From: Cricetomys ansorgei | Lineage: Eukaryota > Chordata > Mammalia > Rodentia > Nesomyidae | NCBI GenBank assembly: GCA_026225945.1 | Contig: JAMJFZ010003163.1 | Span: forward strand, 25,022,501-25,086,500 | Length of the DNA: 64,000 nt | Reading direction: 5' to 3' | Shown: positions 52,501 through 58,234 of the stretch, one piece after another | How the letters are laid out: every line of letters begins with the position of its first letter | Position numbering within the stretch: position 1 is the first letter of the stretch | The notes under the pieces: generated by a model | Databases searched by the model: none | Seen by the model: the letters and a program-made list of their open reading frames with translations, nothing else | Told to the model about the DNA's origin: nothing | Translations under genes and position numbers: made by a program

Positions 52501-53584
52501 GCATAAGGGGTGGGCAGTCCCAGCCAACCACGGGACAGAACGGGAGCGTGCTATGTGCCTGCTCTGTCACCTTTTCTGTACACTAAGGGGCTGGTAATCT
52601 GAACACTTCGCCGGGTAGGTCAGAAGCAAAAGGTAGCAAACACCTGCAGGCAGTTCTCCTGGATAATCTTGCCTTCCCACACAACCAGGGCACCCTGCCT
52701 ACCTGCCCACACAGAGTTGGGGAAAGGGTCAAGGGAGCTCCTCACCCCCACATCCAGCCCCTACCCAGAACAGAGGAGCCGCTGGCTCCTGGACAGTCTC
52801 ATCACCTGGGACCTGACCCAGAAAGCTTAAAGCTGACAGTTCCCCTAGGGTACAGCAGTGGCCAGGACTCCAGGACCCTCACCATCTACCCAGGGGCAGG
52901 ATCCTTGAAAGCGGCCCTTGGCTGTCTGACACCTAAAACCTGGGGCCTGGCACCCAAATCCTGCTGGGCAACACTATGAGCAGCCTGCCTTCACTCCTCA
53001 GTCCTGTCCAGGGCAGCCTGGCGGAATCAAGTGTCGGTGCTGAGCAGGGCACCCAGGAGGTCAGCCGCTTTGCCTACCTTGTTTACGGCCTCCAGCTGAT
53101 ATCAGAGAGCACCCAAGTGAGATCTCAGAGTCCCTGACCTGGTTCGGCTGGCGGGAACGTGGCTGAAGCCGCGGTGCTGAGGACTGTTAAAGTTTAACCG
53201 GCCCCAACCTTCTCCTCCTCCCAGGCTGGCTGGACGAAGGGAAGGAGCACAGGGTGACGCTGCTGCGCTCCACGCCCAGCCGGCTCTCGGCTGCTGGCTA
53301 CCCTGTAATTACCTGACAGCTCTGACTGAGTTAAGGAACCGCGAGAAACCTCAGTCTCATCGCTGGGATCTGGAGGAAGGAAGGGAAATGAAGAGGCATT
53401 CTAAAAATGCGGACTCACCAGTTCTCAACCTCCCCTGGCCGGTGTGTGGGAAAGGGCGGGCGGCTGGGCTGGCTGGGGCGGGGCGAGCCATCCCAGGCTT
53501 GGGCTCCTGGACCCGGCCCACTCTCCACAGGCCCCGCAGTGAAGGCGTGGCTCCCAAGTTCCACGTCCTGCGAGAGGGGACCAT
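25502..53584 (-). CDS. Kifc3: Kinesin family member C3 (Kifc3), 18 coding exons, 831 aa
   Basis: Coding exons in transcript order: 53584-53419, 50806-50664, 35425-35360, 34924-34781, 34675-34436, 34046-33873, 33503-33356, 33276-33146, 32246-32135, 31365-31184, 30563-30459, 29011-28881, 28508-28385, 27851-27722, 27638-27409, 27212-27078, 26606-26498 and 25527-25502. They total 2496 nt (831 codons plus TAA) in unbroken frame, all GT-AG. The protein has a Pro/Arg-rich head (1-103), a long coiled coil (about 104-435), the kinesin-14 neck ending RLKGNIRV (about 439), a motor (about 443-770) and a Ser/Pro/Arg-rich tail. ATPase motifs are GQTGAGKT (526-533), NEHSSRSH (639-646) and DLAGSE (672-677). 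The neck before a C-terminal motor marks a minus-end-directed kinesin. In the family, KIFC3 acts at adherens junctions with PLEKHA7 and CAMSAP3, and at Golgi and centrosome. Human KIFC3 is 833 residues as I recall it. Confidence 0.97.
25528..26497 (-). other. Kifc3 last intron (970 nt)
   Basis: It contains one antisense B4-like SINE (about 26080-26270). The rest is single-copy DNA. Confidence 0.65.
26080..26270 (-). mobile_element. B4-like SINE
   Basis: Antisense order: an ID-like end (gtactgaagatggaacccc, tgctaggtaagcag), then a B1-like part (agtcttgctatataac, ctgcttctgcctcccagatg). Confidence 0.6.
26498..26606 (-). CDS. Kifc3: Kifc3 coding exon 17 (residues 788-824), tail
   Basis: The acceptor is ctctgctcacag and the donor gtaagt (minus strand, 26497-26492). 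It encodes [20 protein letters not shown] and [12 protein letters not shown]. The basic Ser/Pro-rich tail looks disordered. Confidence 0.94.
26607..27077 (-). other. Kifc3 intron with a B1 copy
   Basis: A 471-nt intron. About a third is one B1 SINE on the + strand, antisense to the gene. Confidence 0.7.
26828..26972 (+). mobile_element. B1 SINE
   Basis: gctgggtgtggtggcccacg, gcagaggcaggcagatctga, agcctggtctacatagcaag, then an A-rich tail. Confidence 0.88.
27078..27212 (-). CDS. Kifc3: Kifc3 coding exon 16 (residues 743-787), motor end
   Basis: The acceptor is ctgtcccctag. The donor is gtgcgg, an atypical +3 to +6. It encodes [20 protein letters not shown], which closes the motor, and [10 protein letters not shown] of the tail. 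Confidence 0.94.
27409..27638 (-). CDS. Kifc3: Kifc3 coding exon 15 (residues 666-742), switch II and microtubule-binding helix
   Basis: The acceptor is cttcttgcag and the donor gtgagg. It encodes [20 protein letters not shown], then [16 protein letters not shown] and [19 protein letters not shown]. All are hallmark kinesin motor motifs. Confidence 0.97.
27722..27851 (-). CDS. Kifc3: Kifc3 coding exon 14 (residues 623-666), switch I
   Basis: The acceptor is ctgtccccag and the donor gtgaga. It encodes [20 protein letters not shown] and then [19 protein letters not shown] is the kinesin switch I (SSRSH) motif. Confidence 0.97.
27935..28050 (-). mobile_element. B1 SINE
   Basis: Antisense: gagacaaggtcttatgtaca, ccaggctgccctg, catcatgtctggcta. 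Confidence 0.7.
28053..28195 (-). mobile_element. B1 SINE
   Basis: Antisense: ttgttttgaggcaaggtctc, cctatgtagaccagactgac, gagattaaaggtgtgcacac. It directly follows the copy before it. Confidence 0.82.
28200..28295 (-). mobile_element. B1-like partial SINE
   Basis: Antisense: tctgagacacagggtcttgc, caatcctcctgcctcagcct. It is the third adjacent piece. Confidence 0.6.
28385..28508 (-). CDS. Kifc3: Kifc3 coding exon 13 (residues 581-622), motor
   Basis: The acceptor is ccctccag and the donor gtaaga. It encodes [20 protein letters not shown] and the end QSVGDINK. The Gly in VGD replaces an Asp I recall from human KIFC3. Confidence 0.95.
28881..29011 (-). CDS. Kifc3: Kifc3 coding exon 12 (residues 538-581), motor
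   Basis: The acceptor is gccatcag and the donor gttggc, which is weak beyond GT. It encodes [20 protein letters not shown] and [11 protein letters not shown], including the conserved EIYNE motif. Confidence 0.95.
29012..30458 (-). other. Kifc3 intron (1447 nt) before the P-loop exon
   Basis: It contains one + strand B1 and otherwise single-copy sequence. No exon was seen. Confidence 0.65.
29852..29975 (+). mobile_element. B1 SINE
   Basis: caatcccagcactcaagaag, gatggatctctgtgagttcc, gccagggctacacagagacc, A tail. Confidence 0.87.
30459..30563 (-). CDS. Kifc3: Kifc3 coding exon 11 (residues 503-537), P-loop
   Basis: The acceptor is tgtccccccag and the donor gtaggt. It has 35 codons and contains the Walker A motif GQTGAGKT (526-533) after [12 protein letters not shown]. 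Confidence 0.97.
31184..31365 (-). CDS. Kifc3: Kifc3 coding exon 10 (residues 442-502), motor start
   Basis: The acceptor is cctactctag and the donor gtgagt. It encodes [19 protein letters not shown], then [15 protein letters not shown]. It has the N-terminal kinesin motif RVRP that contacts the nucleotide. SPWAS has Trp where I recall Gln in the human protein. Confidence 0.96.
31525..31645 (+). mobile_element. MIR fragment, probable
   Basis: gacctgagtttcctcatcta in MIR position. Confidence 0.45.
31985..32088 (+). mobile_element. MIR fragment
   Basis: aggttcaaatccaaggtggc, gtttactaggtgtgtgactt, gcaagtttcctgaccttt follow the MIR consensus order. Confidence 0.65.
32135..32246 (-). CDS. Kifc3: Kifc3 coding exon 9 (residues 405-442), neck
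   Basis: The acceptor is gctccccag and the donor gtgagt. It encodes [19 protein letters not shown] and [11 protein letters not shown]. This is the kinesin-14 neck that joins the coiled coil to the motor. Confidence 0.96.
32819..33000 (+). mobile_element. B4-like SINE (ID part plus B1 part)
   Basis: ggggatgaagctcagtgtag and agcgtttgcccag form the ID-like head. gattacagctctcgggaagc and tgaggcgggaaaac form the B1-like tail. Confidence 0.6.
33146..33276 (-). CDS. Kifc3: Kifc3 coding exon 8 (residues 361-404), coiled coil
   Basis: The acceptor is gttgtcccgcag and the donor gtgagc. It encodes [19 protein letters not shown] and [13 protein letters not shown]. The upstream intron is only 79 nt. Confidence 0.96.
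33356..33503 (-). CDS. Kifc3: Kifc3 coding exon 7 (residues 312-361), coiled coil
   Basis: The acceptor is ctggccatcag and the donor gtgagc. It encodes [20 protein letters not shown] and [20 protein letters not shown]. Confidence 0.96.
33873..34046 (-). CDS. Kifc3: Kifc3 coding exon 6 (residues 254-311), coiled coil
   Basis: The acceptor is ctccgcgcag and the donor gtgcgc, a weak donor. It encodes [18 protein letters not shown] and [18 protein letters not shown]. Confidence 0.96.
34436..34675 (-). CDS. Kifc3: Kifc3 coding exon 5 (residues 174-253), coiled coil
   Basis: The acceptor is cctcccgcag and the donor gtgagt. The exon has 240 nt in phase 0. It encodes heptad-rich sequence such as [17 protein letters not shown] and [17 protein letters not shown]. 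Confidence 0.96.
34742..34759. repeat. 18-base G run (C18 in the Kifc3 transcript)
   Basis: An uninterrupted G18 on the + strand lies within a 105-nt Kifc3 intron, about 21 nt downstream of the donor in transcript sense. Confidence 0.97.
34781..34924 (-). CDS. Kifc3: Kifc3 coding exon 4 (residues 126-173)
   Basis: The acceptor is ctccgcag-like and the donor gtaagc. It encodes [20 protein letters not shown] and the Cys-containing stretch [10 protein letters not shown]. The following intron is 105 nt and carries an 18-base homopolymer. Confidence 0.95.
35360..35425 (-). CDS. Kifc3: Kifc3 coding exon 3, 66 nt, first exon shared by both isoforms (residues 104-125)
   Basis: The acceptor is gtgcccacag and the donor gtgagg. 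It encodes [20 protein letters not shown] plus EL, the start of the coiled coil, in phase 0 at both ends. Confidence 0.96.
35780..35938 (+). mobile_element. B1 SINE
   Basis: cagtggtggcacaagccttt, ggcggatctctgtgagttca, ctatagagtgagttcc, and an A-rich tail. Confidence 0.88.
36502..36655 (+). mobile_element. B1 SINE with duplicated 5' end
   Basis: A 43-bp unit (cagagactaatgctaggtgt...ttaatcccagca) occurs at 36502 and again at 36545. Only the second copy continues into a full B1 (gatctctctgtgagttccag). Confidence 0.85.
37450..37530 (+). mobile_element. MIR fragment, probable
   Basis: catttccctcatcataaaat with loosely matching flanks. Confidence 0.4.
38765..38945 (+). mobile_element. MIR element
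   Basis: accgtggacaagtccccttg, ttcagcttccccatctgcac, then tgaggggatctatgtgagtc, in MIR order over about 180 bp. Confidence 0.6.
39492..39575 (+). mobile_element. ID-like SINE
   Basis: ggggctggggtgtggcccag, gccctcgccaagcacgggca, ggttcagtctccagcgct. Confidence 0.6.
39896..40117 (+). mobile_element. B3 SINE inside the LINE-1
   Basis: gagatggctcgttggttaag, gcactggctgctcttccaga, gcaaccatctgtaactgcag, gtgcaggcacaacaccc, and an A tail. Confidence 0.9.
40125..40335 (+). mobile_element. Unclassified rodent SINE-like element
   Basis: It begins ccaggcatggcaggacatac, contains gagagaccttatctcaa, and ends in a CA-rich tail. Its subfamily is not clear to me. Confidence 0.45.
41039..41238 (+). mobile_element. 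B3 SINE inside the LINE-1
   Basis: gttggagagatggctcagtg, cagaggacccaggtttgatt, gccctcttctggcctctgaa. It lacks the usual ctgctctt between box A and B. Confidence 0.9.
41464..41496. repeat. (GT)9 followed by G11
   Basis: 18 bp of GT and then, after ttggc, a run of 11 G. Confidence 0.9.
41512..41655 (+). mobile_element. B1-like SINE
   Basis: aaggcatggtgatgtacacc, tgtgagttcaaggccacact, gactacatagtgagaccttg. Confidence 0.75.
41662..41805 (+). mobile_element. B1 SINE
   Basis: agatggtggcacacaccttt, gagctctgtgagtttgaggc, gcctggtctacagagtgagt, A tail. The agcactt part of box B region is missing. Confidence 0.88.
42021..42115. repeat. 31-bp unit repeated three times in tandem
   Basis: Copies of agatagcccaggctagtagt... 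start at 42021, 42052 and 42083, with a single base difference (gaatccc/gagtccc). Confidence 0.95.
42154..42180. repeat. (AC)13 microsatellite
   Basis: A perfect AC dinucleotide run following the 31-bp tandem. Confidence 0.95.
42890..42980 (+). mobile_element. tRNA-derived SINE fragment, probable
   Basis: ggctgggaagatggctcgct with a diverged remainder. Confidence 0.4.
43119..43300 (-). CDS. Kifc3: Kifc3 alternative first coding exon (coding 43214-43119)
   Basis: On the minus strand ATG at 43214-43212 opens 32 codons: [20 protein letters not shown], then [12 protein letters not shown], and then donor gtacct. It ends in phase 0, so it joins in frame to the common exon starting VENLKEK (35425). 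This matches a short N-terminal KIFC3 isoform I recall from other mammals. An acceptor-like ttgcttgtag ends just above 43300, so there may be a further non-coding exon upstream. It cannot be added after the 50664 exon without a frameshift, so the two N-termini are mutually exclusive. Confidence 0.82.
46659..46713. repeat. 17-bp perfect inverted repeat, 21-nt loop
   Basis: Left arm cagcgggtctctgtgtg (46659-46675) and right arm cacacagagacccgctg (46697-46713) are exact reverse complements. Confidence 0.95.
46925..47017 (-). mobile_element. B1 SINE, partial
   Basis: Antisense: acagggtctcacccctgctg, gcctggaactccctgctcct, ggaattaaaggtgcgtgcc. Confidence 0.75.
47090..47240 (+). mobile_element. MIR element
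   Basis: tgtgtggctgtggacaaact, then gcacgtgcaaagtgtctggc and atacagtaagcccgcat, in MIR 3' order. Confidence 0.6.
47449..47473 (+). other. G-quadruplex-type motif
   Basis: Four G runs (5, 5, 4, 5) are separated by T, T and AGCT. It lies in the large Kifc3 intron on the strand opposite the transcript. Confidence 0.8.
48262..48368 (+). mobile_element. B1 SINE
   Basis: gccaggcacggtggcttatg, catgaggcaggaggatcgcc, gtgagtaccacgccagtc. Confidence 0.75.
48632..48862 (+). mobile_element. B3 SINE
   Basis: gttaagagcactggctgctc, ttctagaggacccaggttca, gtgcacagacatatatgcag, A tail. Confidence 0.9.
48874..49160 (+). mobile_element. Two B3-like SINE pieces in series
   Basis: gcactggagagatgaccctg starts a short copy. 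A second B3 body follows with ctagaggacc-like gtagaggacctaggttcagt, ctcaggcatcggatacca, and a tail with aaaaataaatc. Confidence 0.65.
49185..49303 (+). mobile_element. B1 SINE
   Basis: gctgggcagggtggcacagg, cctttaatcccagcgcttag, gatctctgtgagtttaaggc. Confidence 0.87.
49306..49490 (+). mobile_element. B2/B4-like SINE, diverged
   Basis: caggccagcaagatggctca, then a CA-rich tail-like stretch (cccacccatgcatacccaca). Confidence 0.5.
49955..50080 (+). mobile_element. MIR fragment
   Basis: tttggatctcagtccgctgc, gcgtaaccagcagcaagtta, caggtcctcatctctaagat. Confidence 0.5.
50240..50375 (-). mobile_element. B1 SINE
   Basis: Antisense: ctctatgtagccttggctgg, tatagaccaggctggcctca, ctcacagagatctgcctgcc. 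Confidence 0.87.
50664..50806 (-). CDS. Kifc3: Kifc3 coding exon 2 (residues 56-103)
   Basis: The acceptor is ccggcacag and the donor gtaagc. It encodes [17 protein letters not shown] and [19 protein letters not shown]. It ends in phase 0. Confidence 0.94.
51374..51630 (+). mobile_element. B3-like SINE with long A tail
   Basis: cgggctggagagacggtttg, gtggttcacaaccgcctata, then an A/T-rich tail ending in an A run at 51608-51630. Confidence 0.7.
51631..51762 (+). mobile_element. B1 SINE inserted into an A tail
   Basis: acaggcacatgcttttaatc, gcagattcctgtgagttcaa, agcctggtctacatagcaag, A tail. It starts directly after the poly-A of the element before it. Confidence 0.85.
52236..52290. repeat. 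(CA)n with interruptions
   Basis: Alternating tract 52236-52279 (CA with GC and GTA steps), then one t and five more CA units. Confidence 0.92.
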
Positions 53585-53623
53585 GGCCCGGGGCTCAGCA
53601 ACCTCTTCTGGGTGCCGGGCAGC
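53419..53623 (-). CDS. Kifc3: Kifc3 exon 2, first coding exon of the long isoform
   Basis: The acceptor on the minus strand is ttctctctgcag, so the exon starts at 53623. ATG is at 53584-53582 in gggccATGG, a good Kozak context. It encodes [18 protein letters not shown] through [13 protein letters not shown], a basic Pro-rich head. The donor is gtgagt. The open frame upstream of this ATG is intron read-through. Confidence 0.93.
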
Positions 53624-54199
53624 CTGCAGAGAGAACAAAGGGAGAGGAGCTTAAGAGGAGTGGATAAGCCCACGTGCTGTGACATCTGGAAGGGTCTACA
53701 AACCAGGGTCGCCCACTACCCAGGACGGCAGCCCAAAGGGTGGCGACCCCTAAGGGCCCTGGGCTCACAGAGAGGTGCTTGCTACGGACTGTGGCATCTC
53801 TGAGTGGCCCAGGAGAGAGTCAGTGCGTCTGCCACTCGCTGTGAAGACCTGTGACAGAACACACCGGGTAGCAGCCCCATGTGGAGGGAGCTCTGGGACT
53901 ATGCTTCTAACCCGTGGTGAGTTTAATCCTTTTCCTCCATGTCATCTCATTTTCTAATTGCACTCAGCTGCTTGCTTAAATCGCAGCCTTCGGGCTGTGT
54001 CCCAAGCCCTGTGGCAGAGTAGCTAATGCCCTTAGTATTAGCATCTCACTGAGGAGGGGCTCAGAAGGGGCTGGCTTAGGGCCAAGGGCAAGCTGGGTTT
54101 ACATTCAGCAAATTCTCAGAGTCAGTTCATTCATACATTCAAGTAACTCAGTGTTGAGGGTGTGGCAGGCACCCTGCCAGACATTCATTTAGTTCTCGT

Positions 54200-54290
54200 T
54201 TTTTTCGTAGCCATTTATTAAGTGCCTACTATGTGTGGGGCAGAAGTCATCTAATTAGGAGAAATGAGGCCTCAGAAGAGAACAAACACG
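54200..54290 (-). mobile_element. MIR fragment, probable
   Basis: Antisense: catttattaagtgcctacta, tgtgtggggcagaagtcatc. Confidence 0.55.
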
Positions 54291-54313
54291 CACAGCACCA
54301 GGTACAGGTTTAT

Positions 54314-54458
54314 TGAAGTGGTGATGCATGCTTTTAATCCCAACACTGCAGAGGCAAAGACAGTCAGGTCTCTATGAGTTCAAGGCCAGCCTGGACTACA
54401 TAGCAAGTTCAAGGCCACCCAGAGCTACATAGTAAGGCCCTGTCTCAAAAACAAACGT
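54314..54458 (+). mobile_element. B1 SINE
   Basis: gtggtgatgcatgcttttaa, atgagttcaaggccagcctg, actacatagcaagttcaagg. Confidence 0.83.
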
Positions 54459-54589
54459 TCACAGTGAGAACAGGTTACAGGAAGGTCAGAAGGATTTCCC
54501 AGGCACCAAGTGGTCTGGGAAGTGCAGGTTCACCAGGATAGGAAATGAACAGATGGTCAAGTTCAAGCACAAATATCTGGATTTGGAGT

Positions 54590-54645
54590 TTGGGTTTGGC
54601 TATTTGAGGCAGGGTCTTACTATTCAGGCTGGCCTTGAATCACCA
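54590..54645 (-). mobile_element. B1 fragment
   Basis: Antisense: tgaggcagggtcttactatt, caggctggccttga. Confidence 0.6.
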
Positions 54646-54663
54646 TCTTTCTCACTGCAAAAG

Positions 54664-54706
54664 TCTTTATTGAGTACCTACTGTGTGCGACACAGTCTCA
54701 AGGACA
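54664..54706 (-). mobile_element. MIR fragment, probable
   Basis: Antisense: tctttattgagtacctactg, tgtgcgacacagtctcaag. Confidence 0.45.
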
Positions 54707-55026
54707 TTTAAGCTGACCAAACTTTTGTCCCAGATTTGGGCTGCGATGCCAGTTACAGAAGCAAAGTCAGCTTAAAGAGGCACCATGGAGTTGGGTTTGA
54801 AAACTGAGTTGGGCACCCGAGGGACTTCCTACAGAGCTGTGGACCACATTCCTCACCCCTCACAGTACCGACCACTTCCTGCCAGGCAGCAGGAACATGT
54901 GATGAACGGGATCTGCCCCCTCTCTGTCTCCCTGAGGATGAGGGGCTCAGAGATCTGTGTTGTTTGCTCCATGATGGCTTACTAAATGAATATCCTGAAG
55001 TGCATGTACACACACGTGCGCATGTT

Positions 55027-55042
55027 ACACACACACACACAC
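55027..55042. repeat. (AC)8
   Basis: Perfect short AC run. Confidence 0.9.
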
Positions 55043-55369
55043 ATACCAAAACCTGGAAAGAAGGTCAGGCGAGCCACCAAGACTCGGAGCTAAAGGCCAC
55101 CGCTGCTAAAGGTGAGGATGAAATAGGCAAGGTTGAGCAAGAGGGGAGTCAGGATTAGGTGAGGACAGGGCTGAGGTCAGGGGTGGAAATGGTGACTGAG
55201 GGAGGGAGGTCAGAGAGGTGACCGGAGTTGCCCAGAGCATGCACAGAGTCCTCAGAAGTGGCTCCAGAAAAAGTAGGAAGGCAGGATAGTCAGGTGGCCA
55301 TGGCAAAGCAAAAAAAAAAAGCCAGCCCTAGGGGGTCCTTTTAAGAGAAGCCAAGGGAGAGCAGGGGGG

Positions 55370-55440
55370 GCTCACATCTGTCATTCCAGCACTCAAAGGT
55401 GGCAAGTTCCAGGCCAGCCTAGGCTGCAAAGTGGCTCAAG
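55370..55440 (+). mobile_element. B1 fragment
   Basis: ctcacatctgtcattccagc, ttccaggccagcctaggctg. Confidence 0.6.
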
Positions 55441-56234
55441 GAATTGGAGAGGACCTGGAGGCAGCTGTTTCCTTCTCTGGGGGAAGTTAAGTGAGGATAG
55501 GAAGAAGAGCTGAGAGAATATGCTGTAGAGATAGGGAGAGGTGGTGTAGGGGGTGGACAGAGGGGCAGGAGCAAAGCACCCAGAGGCAGAAAAGAAAGTG
55601 AGAGTCTGGGGTTGGAGACTGAAGATGAGAGATGCTCACAGGACCAAGTACTGGAGAGAACCGGGTGGTGGTCTCTTCCATCCTTGACTGAAGACAATGT
55701 GGGGTACTCACGGGGAGGGGGACAGGGGTATGGGACAAAGGGTCAGGAAGATGCTGGTCCATATGAGCAGCCTCACGTTGTTGATGCCCTGAGATGGATA
55801 GAAGTTAGAAGCAGTAAGAGGAGCAGATACGAATGCCCTCCCCAGGCAGTCTGGCACAGAGCTGGGCATAAAGCCAACACTGCAGGCCAATGGGTGAAGA
55901 CTGGAGGACCATCCTCTGCAGGTGCTCCGACCTAGGTGAGGCCATGCAGGACAGGGGATTCCAGGGGAGACAGGCTTGGTCAAGGAGGCCATATTTTTAT
56001 GCCATCAGGAAGGGAAGTTGGAGAGGCAGCAGCCTGAAGAAAGAGGAAGGGTGTGTGCTAGATCCTCAAGAGGAAAAAGCAGCTGAATTTAGCATCTGGA
56101 AACCCTGATATGAGATCAGGAATATTAAGGAATCTCAAACAAGCCCAGGGTTCTAGGCCAAGACAGAAGCACACAGTCTCCCACACAGTTGTTTGATCTG
56201 GGGTCCTGGGGCTCTATGAACCTGGAATTCATGC

Positions 56235-56385
56235 AGTAGAGCTATGAGACTGGTTGAGACCTTGGTTCTACCACCCAGGAGAATTAATTACCCGGTCTTT
56301 GTCTTATCATCTCCATGTATAAAGTGGTGAGACCCGTACTTCACAGGACTGGCATAGACATCAGACAATGCAAGTATGAAGCGTT
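56235..56385 (+). mobile_element. MIR element, probable
   Basis: ttgtcttatcatctccatgt, ataaagtggtgagacccgta, tgcaagtatgaagcgttggc. Confidence 0.55.
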
Positions 56386-57510
56386 GGCATATACAAAGAG
56401 GGAAGGATTCTCTCTTTCAGCCCACTGTCCCATTGGTGGGTGAATGCAGAGGCTGCCTGGGGGAGGGGCAAGTGCCTCTCTGGAGTCAGGTCAGGGCGGT
56501 AGAGCTGCCATCCTCCTGTTCTAGGCCAGAGACAGTGCAAAGCCTATCTGTGCAGAGACAGTGCACCCCTGCTAGAGATGGTTTGGTTCTCCTGGGTGAG
56601 TATATGTGGTATATACTCATGACCATGTTCTAGGGCATCCAGATTTCAAATTTTCCGCTCCCTGGTACCCATACAGACAGCAGAACTCACCACCCCAAAC
56701 CCTGAAGTCCAGCCACACAAATACACAGAACCATTCTTGGGCTGCATTCCTCTCCGGCGAGGAGACGGCCCCTTTATGAAGGGCACGGGAAGTTAAGTCC
56801 TTCTAGACTAGGAAGGGCACTCACGCAGTCTGGGGTAGAAGGACACTAAGGGCAGCGAAGCTAGGGGTAGTCCCAACGCCCAAGGAGGTGACAACCGGTA
56901 CCTTAGAATTAAAATCCAGCTTCCCCTTTAAAATGTCTCAGGACCGGGCCTTTCACTGTGTCGGCCAGAGTTCTGCTGTTACTTGCAGTGGAAAATCTGA
57001 AGGGGACAGACAGCTTCGGGGCTCCCCCTCCCTGTCGGGATTCCTTAGCTGCAGCTGTCAAGGACCTGATTCCTCTCTGCTTGCTGGGCTATCTCTGAGG
57101 CCATTCCTCCTCTCCAAGGGGCACCCCACCTCGGGCCTGGCCTGGGGGGGGCACAGAGGGAGGCCCAAACAGCAGCCTCCCTGGGAGCGACTCCTGCAGG
57201 GGAAGGGGGCGCGTGGTGGGCATGCAGCTTCCAGGTAGGCTCTGCACATTCCCTGCCAGAAAGACTCGGAGCGGGGCCGGGCAGCGCGACCCCGGAGGCC
57301 GTGCCACCCCCACGCCCGGTCCCAGCGAGATCCTGCGGCTGGACGACACGGTGGGACCCAGTGCACAGCCGGGTCTCCGGGGCCCGGTCGCCCTGCTCGC
57401 CCGCGGGTCGGGACAGAGGGGTCGGTCCGCGGGCGGGGCCCGGGCGGGCGCGGCCGGCGCCGGGGGAGCTCGTCTCAGCCCGCCCCCAGCCTGCCTGGAC
57501 CCCGACTCAC

Positions 57511-57670
57511 CGGCCTAGCCGAGACGGGATCCCAGCGTCGCCGCAGCGCCCCGGGGCTCGGCCCGCTCCGGCCCGCCCGCGCGAGGCAGCTCCACGCCGC
57601 TGCCTCCTCCTCCTCCTCCTCCTCCTCCTCCTCGGCCCGCCCCGCGCGCGCCCCTCCCGCACTTTCCACA
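57511..57670 (-). other. Kifc3: Kifc3 non-coding exon 1 (approximate 5' limit)
   Basis: On the minus strand a strong donor (ggctaggccg|gtgagt, exon end at 57511) lies in a CpG island 3.9 kb upstream of the first coding exon. The proposed exon includes a (GAG)10 tract. The 5' end is a guess. Confidence 0.6.
57603..57633. repeat. (CCT)10 trinucleotide repeat, (AGG)n on the Kifc3 strand
   Basis: Ten perfect CCT units lie inside the proposed Kifc3 exon 1. On the transcript strand they read as a GAG/AGG purine tract. Confidence 0.95.
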
Positions 57671-58171
57671 GGAAATGATTAACTCCGGCCGCGGCGCGTT
57701 CCCATGGCAACGGGCTCGGGACGGGGGCACGCGCACTCTCGCGCACGAGCCCGCCCCGGCGCGTGCACCCACCCCCACCCCCCCCTACCCCGGGACACAG
57801 GCCGGATCGTACTTGTGCGCTCACCCCGCTGGTGCACGCGCCTCGGCACACCTGCCCGCGCCTCCAGAGCAGGCTCAACACCCTCCGCCGCACGCTGCGT
57901 GCCTGCACACTCGCCCTCAGCCAGGCCTCTCGTTCCCACCCAGGTGTTAACATTGGGAAACTGTTACACTCTCCCTCAAATGGTTTGCACTAAGCCCCAA
58001 ACCCAGGTGCAGAAGTTTCACACACTCCCGCTAGGAGTAACGCACATCCGGCACACAGGGACTTACACCTCCTCAGGAATACGTTTTCTTATTCTTGCAC
58101 TCTCACGTGTGTATGCGCTTGCACATGAGATCAAGTGCACACACGTTCACCTGCCCTGCTACACAGACATG

Positions 58172-58175
<4 letters not shown>

Positions 58176-58232
<57 letters not shown>
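58176..58232. repeat. (CT)28 microsatellite
   Basis: 57 bp of uninterrupted CT, about 500 bp upstream of the proposed Kifc3 exon 1. Confidence 0.97.

Positions 58233-58234
<2 letters not shown>

Larger units (their letters stand above)
50807..53418 (-). other. Kifc3 intron between coding exons 1 and 2
   Basis: It contains a B3-like SINE with a long A tail, a B1 directly after it, and a (CA)n run. The rest, including 52.3-53.4 kb, is single-copy. Confidence 0.65.
53624..57510 (-). other. Kifc3 intron 1 (3.9 kb)
   Basis: It holds B1 and MIR fragments in its right-to-left course and single-copy purine-rich sequence at 55.1-56.1 kb. No exon was recognised. Confidence 0.6.
57240..57860 (-). promoter_or_regulatory. 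Kifc3: Kifc3 CpG-island promoter
   Basis: This stretch is very rich in CpG and GC boxes (gggcgg/ccgccc) and free of SINEs. No TATA box was seen. It surrounds the proposed exon 1 and so is the likely promoter of the long isoform. Confidence 0.7.

Noticed and set aside
53585..53638. Earlier in-frame ATG upstream of the Kifc3 start
   Set aside because: The upstream codons MFSLQ come from the intron end ttctctctgcag, so this ATG is removed by splicing.
57507..57953. Minus-strand open frames of about 90-150 codons in the CpG island
   Set aside because: They are Arg/Gly/Glu-rich products of GC-rich and triplet-repeat DNA. No family resemblance was seen.
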